Below are positions 1 through 8,398 of a DNA stretch of 64,000 nucleotides, piece after piece. Location of the stretch: positions 5,952,001-6,016,000 of the forward strand of contig NZ_CP015163.1 in the NCBI RefSeq assembly GCF_003312875.1, written 5' to 3'. Source of the DNA: Amycolatopsis albispora. Its GTDB lineage: Bacteria; Actinomycetota; Actinomycetes; Mycobacteriales; Pseudonocardiaceae. The notes beneath the pieces were generated by a model that had not been told where the DNA came from, did not search any database, and saw only the letters and a program-made list of their open reading frames with translations. The first letter of the stretch is position 1. Each line of letters starts with the position of its first letter. The position numbers and the translations under genes are program-made.

Positions 1-425
1 ACGCTGGGCAGCCGTTGCGCCACCCAGGTGAACACCGAGATGGCGATCGGGTCCGAACGCCGGGTACGGGTGCGGCCCTCGAACGATCGCGGTGGCCACC
101 CGTGCCGACGGGTAGCCACCCAATCCGTGCCAGCACTCGGCGCGCTACCGCGGTAACGCCGTGGTGCGGAAGAAACCGGCAGCTCAGCCAGCCACTTGTC
201 AGCCTTGGTTGGCAACCGCAGGAGCACGTCCACGCACTTTTGGAACAAGACCCGGTGCGCTCGTCGTCGCACATCCTCCTCTGTCCAACGCCGGCCTGCA
301 TCGTCGGGAACCGCAGCCAGGCTGGCAAAGAGCTCGCCCTTCCCCGACCAGTAGCGGAGGAGTTCGTGCACCCCTTCCCACGGCAGGGCCAGCCGGCCCG
401 TCTTTTCCTTCCGGCTTTCGGTCAC
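1..425 (-). CDS. Partner protein of McrB-like ATPase, 3' end cut off
   Basis: This is a minus-strand reading frame that runs off the left edge of the window. It starts with GTG in a GTGA overlap with the stop of the upstream AAA+ gene, so the two are translationally coupled. About 141 codons are visible, rich in Trp and Arg, beginning VTESRKEKTGRLALPWEG. I do not recognise the family. By analogy with McrB/McrC and MoxR-partner gene pairs, it could be the nuclease or effector subunit of the ATPase, but no catalytic motif is visible in this part. Codon usage is normal for the window. The frame is well supported by the overlap; the function is inference. Confidence 0.6.
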   Translation of the reverse strand, partial: MTESRKEKTGRLALPWEGVHELLRYWSGKGELFASLAAVPDDAGRRWTEEDVRRRAHRVLFQKCVDVLLRLPTKADKWLAELPVSSAPRRYRGSAPSAGTDWVATRRHGWPPRSFEGRTRTRRSDPIAISVFTWVAQRLPS

Positions 426-1927
426 CGCAAGCCGCCGAGCTTGCCAACGAGCCAATCCCACTGGTCACCGAGCACCTCGGGACGCTGGAATTCACGGCCC
501 AGTTGCTCGAGCGCGTTGTCGTCGAGCGTGGCGAGCCACGTGCCCATCCCCATGAGGTAAGACTCCGCGATCCGCTGCCGAAGTTCAGCGGAGGACAAAG
601 GCAGGTCCTTGGCGTCGAGGTACTCCGGTATCGACAGCAGCGCAGCCGGCCCCATTTCCATGCCGGACAACCCCGCGTGCGCTTGGTAGATGCGCTGCAA
701 CACGGAAACCAGTTCCGCCTGCACCGAGTCCTCCAGCGGGGTGGGCAAATTCGAAAGCCGGTTCCCCAACGCCTGGGTGAACCCCTCCACCGTGGGCATC
801 TCGATCGGCACGTGGGCAAAGCGGCGCCCCAGCGCCAAACCGAAGCGGAACACCCGCTGCGCATCGACCGCGTTGTAGGTGCCGAACAGGCGCCATTCCT
901 TACCAGCGAGGTAATGGACGGCACCCTGCCCGTCATCGGGTGTGTCAGACCGGAGCAGCTCAGCACCGATCACTTCACTCTTCGGGCCGTCGGCCCAGCC
1001 GAGAAAGATCGGGCTGGCTTTGGGGTCGCCACTCACCCGGCCCACCGTGACCGTGTTGCCGGTCAACCAGGTGAACAAGCCCGAGAAGATGCGGTCGAGG
1101 TCTGCGCGGTTGGCCTCGTCCAGCACCAACCACCGGTCCTCGGCGATCGCTTCGAGCACGTAACCGGGGCTGAACCGGAGCTTGGACGTGTCGTCCACGG
1201 TTTCGCCGCCGACCAGTTCTCGCGCGCTCCACGACTCGTCCGGGGTGACCACCAGGTAGTCGTGGGCCATGGTCATCCCATAGTTCGCCGGGGCCCCGGC
1301 CACCTCGTCGATCACCTCGCCGACCAGCTGCGTTTTGCCGGTTCCGGGCGGTCCGACCAGCATCACCGCACTGCGCGAAGCCACCGCTCCCCGCAGCATC
1401 CGGCGGGTGCGATCATCGATCACCAACGGGTGCTCAGCAGCCCGCAACGAGCGGCCCGGCCACTTGCGCACGCGCTCACGCGCTTCGACGTGTTCGACTT
1501 GGAGCGACAACTGCGTCGCCAAGCTCGACACCTGCGCTGCGAGGTCACTCCCGGCTTGTTCGGCTTCCATGGCCAACCAGGAGGACCGCCATCCCCCGGC
1601 CGGATCGCGCTCGAACACCACGGCGGCGGGCACTCCGCCGCTGCTCAGGTAGCGCCGCACCGCTTCCTGCGTTGCCTTGACCTGATCAGCATCCTTGACC
1701 ACCACGGCCAGTACGAGCGCGTGGTTCGCCGGCACAGACTTGACCAAAGCAGCCAGCTCGGCCGCCCGATTGACTGCCACCGCATAGACCTGATTCCGCG
1801 GCAGGTGGACCAACGCCGCGAGCACGTATTCGAATTCGGCGAACTTGGTAGTGCTCGGCGAGTCGAGGTCAACGTCATCGAGTGCGGCGCTGAGCTCTTC
1901 TGCTTCCCCAGCGTGTGGATCGGTCAT
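422..1927 (-). CDS. McrB/MoxR-type AAA+ ATPase
   Basis: The protein has 501 residues. An N-terminal region of about 150 residues without recognised motifs is followed by an AAA+ module. The Walker A motif GPPGTGKT lies at about residues 192-199, the Walker B motif WLVLDEAN at about 266-273, and a sensor-like segment FGTYNAVD follows about 75 residues later. The layout fits the AAA_5 group (MoxR/McrB), whose members act as remodelling ATPases or as GTP-driven motors of modification-dependent restriction. It is coupled by a 4-base overlap to a second gene that leaves the window, and it is divergent (107 bp) from a sulfur-binding-domain protein. This context suggests a restriction or defence role, which is inference. 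Confidence 0.8.
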   Translation of the reverse strand: MTDPHAGEAEELSAALDDVDLDSPSTTKFAEFEYVLAALVHLPRNQVYAVAVNRAAELAALVKSVPANHALVLAVVVKDADQVKATQEAVRRYLSSGGVPAAVVFERDPAGGWRSSWLAMEAEQAGSDLAAQVSSLATQLSLQVEHVEARERVRKWPGRSLRAAEHPLVIDDRTRRMLRGAVASRSAVMLVGPPGTGKTQLVGEVIDEVAGAPANYGMTMAHDYLVVTPDESWSARELVGGETVDDTSKLRFSPGYVLEAIAEDRWLVLDEANRADLDRIFSGLFTWLTGNTVTVGRVSGDPKASPIFLGWADGPKSEVIGAELLRSDTPDDGQGAVHYLAGKEWRLFGTYNAVDAQRVFRFGLALGRRFAHVPIEMPTVEGFTQALGNRLSNLPTPLEDSVQAELVSVLQRIYQAHAGLSGMEMGPAALLSIPEYLDAKDLPLSSAELRQRIAESYLMGMGTWLATLDDNALEQLGREFQRPEVLGDQWDWLVGKLGGLR

Positions 1928-2034
1928 GAACCGACCGTACTGGCTCTTCGCTCACTCAGCGCTCAAAACGCGACTCCTAGTCGCAGCTATGATCACACCG
2001 AAGCGTGACGGGGACCGCAGGGGTGTGAAGTGCC

Positions 2035-3027
2035 GTGAACGAGGACGAGCTGTTCGACCAGTTGCGTAATTTACGAACCGCAACCTCGACTGCCGGTCCA
2101 GCTGCCCACAAGCCGCTGTTCCTGCTGTGGCTCTTCGGTCGCGCCGTCACGACCAGGTCCACCGAAACGACCTACGCCGACGCAGAAGGCCCCGTGGGGA
2201 AGCTCATCGATGAGTTCGGCCCAGCGAACCAGCGGCCCCGACGTGATCGGGCTGCTATGCCGTTCGTGCACCTGGAACGATCCCTCTGGATGGTGGAAGA
2301 CGACGGGGGCAACCCGATTCCGCCCACCCCCTCCCGCAGCGGCAGTTGGTTGCGGAGCAACGGCGCCCGCGGCCGGTTACGCCCGGAGGTGGAGGACCTG
2401 CTGGCGTTACCGGGAAAGATCCACGCCGCCGCCAGATTGTTGGTCGAAACCTATCTCGACAAGGCCGACATCGACCACATCGTCAACGCAACGGGACTCC
2501 GCCGCGCCTACCGGGTGAGCGCGCTCCAGCTCGCGCGGTCCACCGCAGCCTCGAAGGCGGTCAATGCGCTCATCGATGCACCCGACGACTACGACAGTCG
2601 CTTCCGGCGCCACGCATTCGAGTGGTTGGCCGAGCTGAGCAAGGAACACGGCGGACGGGTGCCGTTCGGCCTGTTGCAGGAGTTCAGGTTCGAAGGCAAA
2701 CGCATCGCGCTGATGGACCAGCAGGCTGGCATCCGCAAGCCGAAGGAGCTCAACGCAGCCCTGTCGCTGCGCACCACCTATACGCCGCCGAGCAAGCAAC
2801 GACCGTACGAAGACGAGCTCGATGAGAACGGTCTCCTTCGCTACTACATGTACCGGGGTACCGATCCGCAGCACCACCAGAACGTGGCCATGCGACGCGC
2901 ATTCACCGAAAACCGACCGATGATCTGGTTCAAAGGCGTGGCGAGCGGCCTCTACCAGCCGCACTTCCCCCTCCGACTGACCAAGGATGAGCCGGAGAAC
3001 CTCCGCTTCTTGACCAGCTTCGACTGA
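2035..3027 (+). CDS. ScoMcrA-like DNA sulfur-binding/SRA-like protein lacking HNH
   Basis: The protein has 330 residues and starts with GTG. The N-terminal part (about 1-150) carries the AHKPLFLLWLFGR signature and an FVHLERSLW segment typical of the sulfur-binding domain of phosphorothioate-dependent restriction enzymes. The C-terminal part (about 195-330) carries RFEGKRIALMD, AGIRKPKEL, YYMYRGTDPQHHQNVAMR and a final PHFPLRL segment, which match the domain that normally precedes an HNH nuclease. The stop codon comes exactly where the HNH module would begin, so no nuclease active site is visible. A damaged paralogue follows directly and ends at the same place. The protein may bind modified DNA and rely on a partner; the catalytic role is unknown. 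Confidence 0.72.
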   Translation: MNEDELFDQLRNLRTATSTAGPAAHKPLFLLWLFGRAVTTRSTETTYADAEGPVGKLIDEFGPANQRPRRDRAAMPFVHLERSLWMVEDDGGNPIPPTPSRSGSWLRSNGARGRLRPEVEDLLALPGKIHAAARLLVETYLDKADIDHIVNATGLRRAYRVSALQLARSTAASKAVNALIDAPDDYDSRFRRHAFEWLAELSKEHGGRVPFGLLQEFRFEGKRIALMDQQAGIRKPKELNAALSLRTTYTPPSKQRPYEDELDENGLLRYYMYRGTDPQHHQNVAMRRAFTENRPMIWFKGVASGLYQPHFPLRLTKDEPENLRFLTSFD

Positions 3028-3246
3028 CAGCCAAAGGGAAGCGCTTACTGCTGTCCCCAACACAGGCAATAGCAGCGTGACGCCCACTGACCGACTCATC
3101 AGTGCTCAAGGCACCACCCGCGTTGGCGGTAGACTCGCACGAAGCGAGACGGGGACAACAGGAAGTGCGGCGTCCAATGCACGAGCACGAGCTATTCGAG
3201 CAGTTGGGCAGCCTTGAATGCGCCCCCACTGGTGGTGGCCGTGCTA

Positions 3247-4485
3247 GTGCTCTGTCCATGAACGTTGGCCGGTTTGGTGACACGCCGGTCAGCGTTCGGG
3301 GTGGGTGATCGGCTTGCCGTCAGGCTGGATGGATGGCAGATCCAGTCCGGGTGCGCAGGCTGACCGATCATGAAGGGCAGCGGCTGCAGCAGATCGTGCG
3401 AAGAGGAACAGGCTCCGCGGTGCGGCTGCGCCGGGCGATGGTGGTGCTCGCCTCGGCCGGCGGTAACACTGTCCCGGCGATCGCCCGGCTGGTCCAAGGC
3501 GACGAGGACGCGATCCGCAATGTGATCCATCGGTTCAACGAGACGGGCATGGCCAGTCTGGACCCTCGGTGGGCGGGTGGCCGTCCCCGCCTGATCAGCC
3601 CTGAAGACGAAGCCTTCATCGTCGCGACGGCCACCACGCGACCCGAAGCACTCGAGCAGCCCTTCACCCGCTGGAGCCTGCGCAAACTCGCCGCCTACCT
3701 GGCCCGCAACCCGCGGCGGGTGGTGCAGGTCGGACGGGAACGGCTGCGGCAGTTCCTGCACAAACACGAGATCAGCTTCCAGCGCACGAAAACCTGGAAG
3801 GAGTCCAACGACCCGGACCGTGACACCAAGCTGGCCCGGATCGAGCACGTCACGAACTCGTTTCCAGACCGGGTGTTCGCCTTCGACGAATTCGGGCCAC
3901 TGACCATCCGGCCACACCCGGGTGCCGGCTGGGCTCGACAAGCACATCCGGACCGGCTGCCCGCGAACTATCACAAACTGCACGGAGTCCGGCAGTTCCA
4001 CGGCTGCTACTCCGTCGGCGACGACACCCTCTGGGGTGCGGTCCGCACGAAGAAATCCGCCGCGAACACCCTGGCCGCCCTCAAATCCGTCCGCTCCGCA
4101 CGCCCGGACGGGGCACCGATCTACATCATCCTGGACAACCTCTCCGCCCACCGCGGCCGGCCGATCCGCAGCTGGGCGGCCCGTAACAAGGTCGAGTTGT
4201 GCTTCACCCCGACCTATTCGTCCTGGGCCAACCCGATCGAGGCCCACTTCGGGCCGCTGCGCACCTTCGTCATCGCTGGCTCCGACCATCCCAACCACCC
4301 AGTGCTGGCACGTCGGCTGCACGACTATCTACGCTGGCGCAACACCAACGCCCGGCACCCCGACATCCTTGCCGCGCAACGCCGTGAACGCGCACGAGTC
4401 CGCAGCGAGAAGGGCATCCGCTGGGGCGGGCAACACCTCACCCCAGCCGCCTGACCAACCCGGCGAACCTATCTGGACAGAGCAC
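3247..4485 (+). mobile_element. IS630-family insertion sequence, copy 1
   Basis: The element is 1239 bp long. Its ends are the inverted repeats GTGCTCTGTCCA (left) and TGGACAGAGCAC (right), with further imperfect matching inward for about 20 bp. It is flanked by TA duplications at 3245-3246 and 4486-4487 within CTAG, which is the IS630/Tc1-mariner signature. It contains one intact transposase gene. A second copy of the same length with the same transposase lies at 23456-24694 in the same orientation. Confidence 0.95.
3333..4454 (+). CDS. IS630-family transposase (copy 1)
   Basis: The protein has 373 residues in a single uninterrupted frame. The N-terminal 150 residues form helix-turn-helix domains (AIARLVQGDEDAIRNVIHRF, then a WSLRKLAAYL segment). 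The catalytic DDE residues are visible as FAFDEFGPLT, IYIILDNLSAH and SSWANPIEAHF. The protein cuts and pastes its own element at TA sites. The reading frame is identical to that of the copy at 23542-24663, so the element moved recently and is probably still functional. Confidence 0.95.
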   Translation: MADPVRVRRLTDHEGQRLQQIVRRGTGSAVRLRRAMVVLASAGGNTVPAIARLVQGDEDAIRNVIHRFNETGMASLDPRWAGGRPRLISPEDEAFIVATATTRPEALEQPFTRWSLRKLAAYLARNPRRVVQVGRERLRQFLHKHEISFQRTKTWKESNDPDRDTKLARIEHVTNSFPDRVFAFDEFGPLTIRPHPGAGWARQAHPDRLPANYHKLHGVRQFHGCYSVGDDTLWGAVRTKKSAANTLAALKSVRSARPDGAPIYIILDNLSAHRGRPIRSWAARNKVELCFTPTYSSWANPIEAHFGPLRTFVIAGSDHPNHPVLARRLHDYLRWRNTNARHPDILAAQRRERARVRSEKGIRWGGQHLTPAA

Positions 4486-5295
4486 TAGCCACAAAGCTTC
4501 GTGCACTTGGAGCGCACGCTCTGGACACTGCGCGACGGCGATGGCAACCCCGTGCTGGCCTTCCCTCCGCACAGTGCCACCCAGCCGGTAAGCTACTCCT
4601 CGTGGCTGTCGCACCACTCTGTGCGAGGCGACCTGCGGGCTGAAGTGGCCGCCCACCTCAGCCAACCCGAAACGCTCGGGATAGCCACGCGCCTGCTTAC
4701 GATCGCCTACCTCAGCGCACATCAGCTCGGTCAGGTCATCGAGGCAACAGAGCTGAGCCACGCCTACCGAGCTCACTTGCGGGCAACCACCCGTCACCCC
4801 ACCACCGAGCAGATCCAATCGATCATCGACTCCGCGGATTACGACCGACGACTTCGACGCCATGCCTTTCGGTGGCTCACCGAGCTCGATGCGATACACC
4901 GCGGACGTGTCCCGTTCGCAACGCTGCAGAACTTCAGCTTCGAAGGCAAGCGTATCGCGCTGATGGACCGGCAGGCCGGGATCCGCAAGCCGAAGGAACT
5001 CAAAGCTGCCCTCTCGCTGCGCACCACCTACACCCCACGGAACAAGCAACGGCCGCACCACGACGGCGTCGATGAGCTCGGACTCCTTCGCTACTACATG
5101 TACCGGGGTACCGATCCGCAGCACCACCAGAACGTGGCCATGCGCCACGCGTTCGCGGAGAGCCGTCCGCTGATCTGGTTTGAGGGGTGTCGAGCGGTAT
5201 CTACCGACCACATTTTCCGCTCTGGCTGTCGAAAGACGAACCTGGGGAGCGGCGCTTCCGGACCAGCTTCAGCTGATTTGGAAGCGGGCAAAGAA

Positions 5296-5323
5296 AAGAA
5301 CCCCCTGTTGCCAGGGGGTTCTT
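5296..5323 (-). terminator. Rho-independent terminator after tRNA-Arg
   Basis: An 11-bp perfect stem (AAGAACCCCCT / AGGGGGTTCTT) has a 6-nt loop. Read on the minus strand, the stem is followed by TTTTCTTT, so it terminates the tRNA-Arg transcript. It also separates the tRNA from the convergent broken gene on the plus strand. Confidence 0.85.
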
Positions 5324-5341
5324 CGCTGTCTCAACCAGACG

Positions 5342-5414
5342 CGCGCCCGAAGGGATTCGAACCCCTAACCTTCTGATCCGTAGTCAGATGCTCTATCCGT
5401 TGAGCTACGGGCGC
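5342..5414 (-). tRNA. tRNA-Arg (anticodon ACG)
   Basis: A complete cloverleaf can be folded on the minus strand. The acceptor stem is GCGCCCG/CGGGCGC, the D stem GCTC/GAGC, the anticodon loop CTACGGA with anticodon ACG, and the T loop TTCGAAT. No CCA is encoded. It is followed by an intrinsic terminator. Confidence 0.97.
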
Positions 5415-5474
5415 TCGTGTTCAGTTGTGCCGGTCGGACGACCGGGGTGCGGTGCTCGGCGGACCGAACTCCAG

Positions 5475-5564
5475 CGGAGGCTCCGGGATTTGAACCCGGG
5501 AGGGGGGGTTACCCCCAACCGCATTAGCAGTGCGGCGCCATAGACCAGACTAGGCGAAGCCTCC
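5475..5564 (-). tRNA. tRNA-Ser (anticodon GCT)
   Basis: This is a class II tRNA on the minus strand. The acceptor stem is GGAGGCT/AGCCTCC with discriminator G, the anticodon stem-loop is CCGCA-CTGCTAA-TGCGG giving anticodon GCT, a long variable arm is built on GGGGG/CCCCC, and the T loop is TTCAAAT. It lies about 60 bp upstream of tRNA-Arg and probably shares its transcript. Confidence 0.97.
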
Positions 5565-5649
5565 CAGGTCGAACGACCACTGCTCGTAAAGATTACACAC
5601 CGCCCCCCCGGCGCGTGAAGGGACCCCCCGAACACGGCATAACCGCTGG

Positions 5650-7611
5650 TCAGCGGGCACCCAGGGCGACAAACGGGGTCAGCGCGTCCGGGTTCATCAG
5701 GGCATCCCGGCTCACCGCGCGCTCCGGGGCCACCCCGGACAGGATCTTCTTCACCGGCACCTCGCACTTCTTGCCGTTCAGCGTGCGCGGCACCTCCGAC
5801 ACCACGACGAACCGGTCCGGCACGTGCCGTGGCGAAAGCGCGCTCCGCAGCTCCTTCCGCAGCGCGGGCTCGATCTCCTCCAGCGAGGCACCCGGCGCGA
5901 GAACCAGGAAGCACAGCAGCTCGCCCTCGGCACCCGCCGCGGAGGTGTCGATCACCAGCGAGTCCGCCACCTGGTCGAAGTTCTCCACCACCCGGTAGAA
6001 CTCGGCCGTGCCCATGCGCACGCCGCCGCGGTTGAGGGTCGAGTCGCTGCGACCGTAGATCACCGCCGAGCCGCGGGAGGTGATCTTGATCCAGTCGCCG
6101 TGGCGCCAGACGCCCGGGTACACGTCGAAGTACGCCTCGCGCAGGCGGGTGCCGTCGGGATCGTTCCAGAAGAACACCGGCATGGACGGCATCGGCCGGG
6201 TGATCACCAGCTCACCGACCTCGTCCACCACCGCGTTCCCCGCCTCGTCGAACGCCTCCACCGCCGCCCCCAGCGAGCGGTTCGACAGCTCGCCCAGCCA
6301 CACCGGCGTGTCCGGCGACGAGCCGACGAACGCCGTGCACAGGTCCGTCCCGCCCGAGACCGAGCAGATCTGCACCTTTCGCCCCACCTCGTCGGCGATC
6401 CAGCGGAAGCCTTCCTGGCTCAGCGGCGCCCCCGTCGAGCCGATCGCCCGCAACGCGGTCAGGTCGAAGTCCCGCGAAGGCGAGATGCGCGCCTTCAGGC
6501 AGCTCTGGATGTACGGCGCCGACGTGCCGAAGTAGGTCACGCGGTGCTGCTCGGCCAGGTGCCACAACGTGTTCAGGTCCGGATGCCCCGGGCTGCCGTC
6601 GAACAGCACGATGGTCGACCCCACCAGCAACCCGGAGATCAGGAAGTTCCACATCATCCACCCGGTGGTGGTGAACCAGAAGAACCGCTCGCCCGGCCCC
6701 AGGTCGCTCTGCAGCGCCAGCGCCTTCAGGTGCTCCACCACGATGCCGCCGTGCCCGTGCACGATGCCCTTCGGCAGCCCGGTGGTGCCCGACGAGTACA
6801 GCACCCACAGCGGGTGCGCGAACGGCACCGGATCGAACGCCAGCTCCGCGCCGGCGTGCGACTCCAGCAGCGTGTCCCAGTCGTGCGCGCCCGCCAGCGG
6901 ACCACCCGCGTAGTCGATCAGCACGGTCGCCTTGAGCGCCGGGATCTCCTCGCGCAGCTTCGTCACCGTCGGCCGCGTGTCGAACCACCGGCCGTTGTAC
7001 GCGTAGCCGTTCACCGCGATCAGCACGACCGGCTCGATCTGCGCGAACCGGTCCACGATGGCCCGCACGCCGAAGTCCGGCGAGCACGACGACCACACCG
7101 CACCGAGGCTCGCCGCGGCCAGGAAGGCGATCAGGGTCTGCGGGCAGTTCGGCGCGAGCGCGACCACCCGGTCGCCCTTGGTCACGCCCAGTTCCTGCAA
7201 GGCCGACCGGGCGGCAGCCACCTTCGCGCGCAGCTCGCCGTAGGTCAGCTGCGACGACAGGCCGTCCTCGCGGTGGAAGATCACCGCCAGCTCGTCGTCC
7301 GCTTTGGGCGCGCCGGCGACGCCCGGGCTCAGCGCGTGTTCCGCGTAGTTCAGCGTGCCGCCGTCGAACCAGCGCGCGGACGGCATTTCCCCGGAGAGCA
7401 CCTCGGCCGGCCGGTCGTGCCAGCGCACGCCCAGGTACTCCGCCGACGCGGCCCAGAACGCGGCGGGATCAGCGGTGGAGAACTCCCACAGCGAGGTGTA
7501 GTCGTCGGTCGCGACCCCGCGTTCGTCCCGCAGCCACCTGCGGAAATCCGCGATCTTGGTCTCCCGGTTCGGGTCCGGCCGCCACAGCACTTCGGGTGTG
7601 TCGCTGGTCAT
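5650..7611 (-). CDS. Acetoacetyl-CoA synthetase
   Basis: The protein has 653 residues and belongs to the adenylate-forming (ANL) superfamily. It begins MTSDTPEVLWRPDPN, followed by the acetyl-CoA-synthetase-type cap domain. The P-loop LYSSGTTGLPKGIVHGHGG is clear, as are the acetoacetyl-CoA synthetase features SVSGGTDLCTAF and GRSDSTLNRGGVRMGTAEFY, and the C-terminal catalytic lysine region LNGKKCEVPVKKIL. It activates acetoacetate with ATP and CoA in the cytosol, feeding ketone bodies into acetyl-CoA metabolism. The open frame extends upstream of the start, but that extension is Arg/Trp-rich shadow of the neighbouring gene, so the ATG at 7611 was chosen. Confidence 0.93.
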   Translation of the reverse strand: MTSDTPEVLWRPDPNRETKIADFRRWLRDERGVATDDYTSLWEFSTADPAAFWAASAEYLGVRWHDRPAEVLSGEMPSARWFDGGTLNYAEHALSPGVAGAPKADDELAVIFHREDGLSSQLTYGELRAKVAAARSALQELGVTKGDRVVALAPNCPQTLIAFLAAASLGAVWSSCSPDFGVRAIVDRFAQIEPVVLIAVNGYAYNGRWFDTRPTVTKLREEIPALKATVLIDYAGGPLAGAHDWDTLLESHAGAELAFDPVPFAHPLWVLYSSGTTGLPKGIVHGHGGIVVEHLKALALQSDLGPGERFFWFTTTGWMMWNFLISGLLVGSTIVLFDGSPGHPDLNTLWHLAEQHRVTYFGTSAPYIQSCLKARISPSRDFDLTALRAIGSTGAPLSQEGFRWIADEVGRKVQICSVSGGTDLCTAFVGSSPDTPVWLGELSNRSLGAAVEAFDEAGNAVVDEVGELVITRPMPSMPVFFWNDPDGTRLREAYFDVYPGVWRHGDWIKITSRGSAVIYGRSDSTLNRGGVRMGTAEFYRVVENFDQVADSLVIDTSAAGAEGELLCFLVLAPGASLEEIEPALRKELRSALSPRHVPDRFVVVSEVPRTLNGKKCEVPVKKILSGVAPERAVSRDALMNPDALTPFVALGAR

Positions 7612-7621
7612 GCGGCGGAGC

Positions 7622-8398
7622 CTACTGACCGACGAGCTCCCCGACCATGTCCTGCGCCCACACCCGCAACCGCAGCTGGTCCACCGGCGTCGCGGTGAGC
7701 CAGCCGCCGCGCGTGCGCAGCGCGTACCGGCCCTCCTCGGTGTCCACCCAGTTGACCACGCTCGCGGCACGCGACCAGCGTCCCGAACGCCCGCGCACCC
7801 CGGCGCCGAACTGACCACCGCCGGTGCGCCCGGTCAGCAGCTTCAGCAGGACCCCGGCCTCGCCACCGCGGACACCGCTGTCCTCCAGCCTGCCGAGGAA
7901 CCCGGCCCGGCCGTCGCGCTCGCCCTCCGCGCAGGCTTCGTGGAAATCCTCCAGCCGCACGTTCGCCGGTCCGCCCGGCGCCGCGGGCAGCGGCTTGAGC
8001 GCGTCGAGCATGGTCGCCACCAGCAGCGGCTCGCGGACCAGGCCGATCCGCACCTCTCCGCCGACCACCTCGGCCGTCGCGGCACCCTGACGACCGGCGG
8101 CCGAGAACGACCGCACCTCACGGCCTTCACCCGCCAGGTGCAGGTCGAGCCGCAGGTCGCTCTCCCCGAGGATCTTCAGCGCCTGCACCAGATCCGGGGC
8201 GGGGTAGTCCAGCGTGCCGAGGTCGCGCGCGCTCAGTTCGGCGTCGGCCGCCTCGGCCAGCCACCGGCGCGCGGCGGCCGTCCGGCCGACGTGACCGATA
8301 CCGAGCACCGCGGGCGGATCGCCCAGCCCGAGCCGCGTCCACAGCAGGAAGAACTCGTTGGGGTAGAGGCGAATCCACCCGGTGTCCGGATCACGCAC
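7622..8398 (-). CDS. ESX secretion-associated protein, EspG family
   Basis: The protein has about 258 residues. The GTG at 8398 overlaps the end of the preceding PPE-like gene by 8 bases and gives [20 protein letters not shown]. Length, the mixed alpha/beta pattern and the small-residue-rich C-terminal part (SVVNWVDTEEGRYALR, then a W-containing end) fit the EspG family. EspG proteins are cytosolic chaperones that bind the tip of PPE-type substrates before type VII export. It is the last gene of a three-gene unit (small helical protein, PPE-like protein, EspG). A second EspG-like gene lies at 59713-60495. No ESX machine component (EccB, EccC, EccD) is in the window. Confidence 0.8.
   Translation of the reverse strand: MRDPDTGWIRLYPNEFFLLWTRLGLGDPPAVLGIGHVGRTAAARRWLAEAADAELSARDLGTLDYPAPDLVQALKILGESDLRLDLHLAGEGREVRSFSAAGRQGAATAEVVGGEVRIGLVREPLLVATMLDALKPLPAAPGGPANVRLEDFHEACAEGERDGRAGFLGRLEDSGVRGGEAGVLLKLLTGRTGGGQFGAGVRGRSGRWSRAASVVNWVDTEEGRYALRTRGGWLTATPVDQLRLRVWAQDMVGELVGQ

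Larger units (their letters stand above)
3177..5276 (+). pseudogene. Second sulfur-binding-domain gene, broken three ways
   Basis: This is a tandem paralogue of the gene at 2035-3027. It begins MHEHELFEQLGSLE at 3177 and ends with TSFS and a stop at 5274-5276, matching TSFD of copy 1. Three lesions are visible. First, an IS630-type element occupies 3247-4485. Second, when the element is removed, HK (copy 1 residues 25-26) jumps almost directly to FVHLER (copy 1 residues 77-82), so about 50 codons of the sulfur-binding core are missing and the frame is shifted. Third, a G is lost from the run at 5184-5187; shifting frame there restores SGIYRPHFPL. The stretch from 4501 to 5183 remains open and very similar to copy 1, so decay is recent. 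Confidence 0.85.

Noticed and set aside
161..2008. 615-codon plus-strand frame at the left edge
   Set aside because: It is antisense to the AAA+ ATPase, whose Walker motifs are unmistakable.
5342..5564. Phage attachment site at the tRNA pair
   Set aside because: No integrase or repeated tRNA 3' fragment is adjacent. The only integrase relic is 20 kb away and degraded.
7612..7818. N-terminal extension of acetoacetyl-CoA synthetase
   Set aside because: The extra residues are Arg/Trp-rich antisense-like sequence within the end of the EspG gene; MTSDTPEVLW fits the family start.
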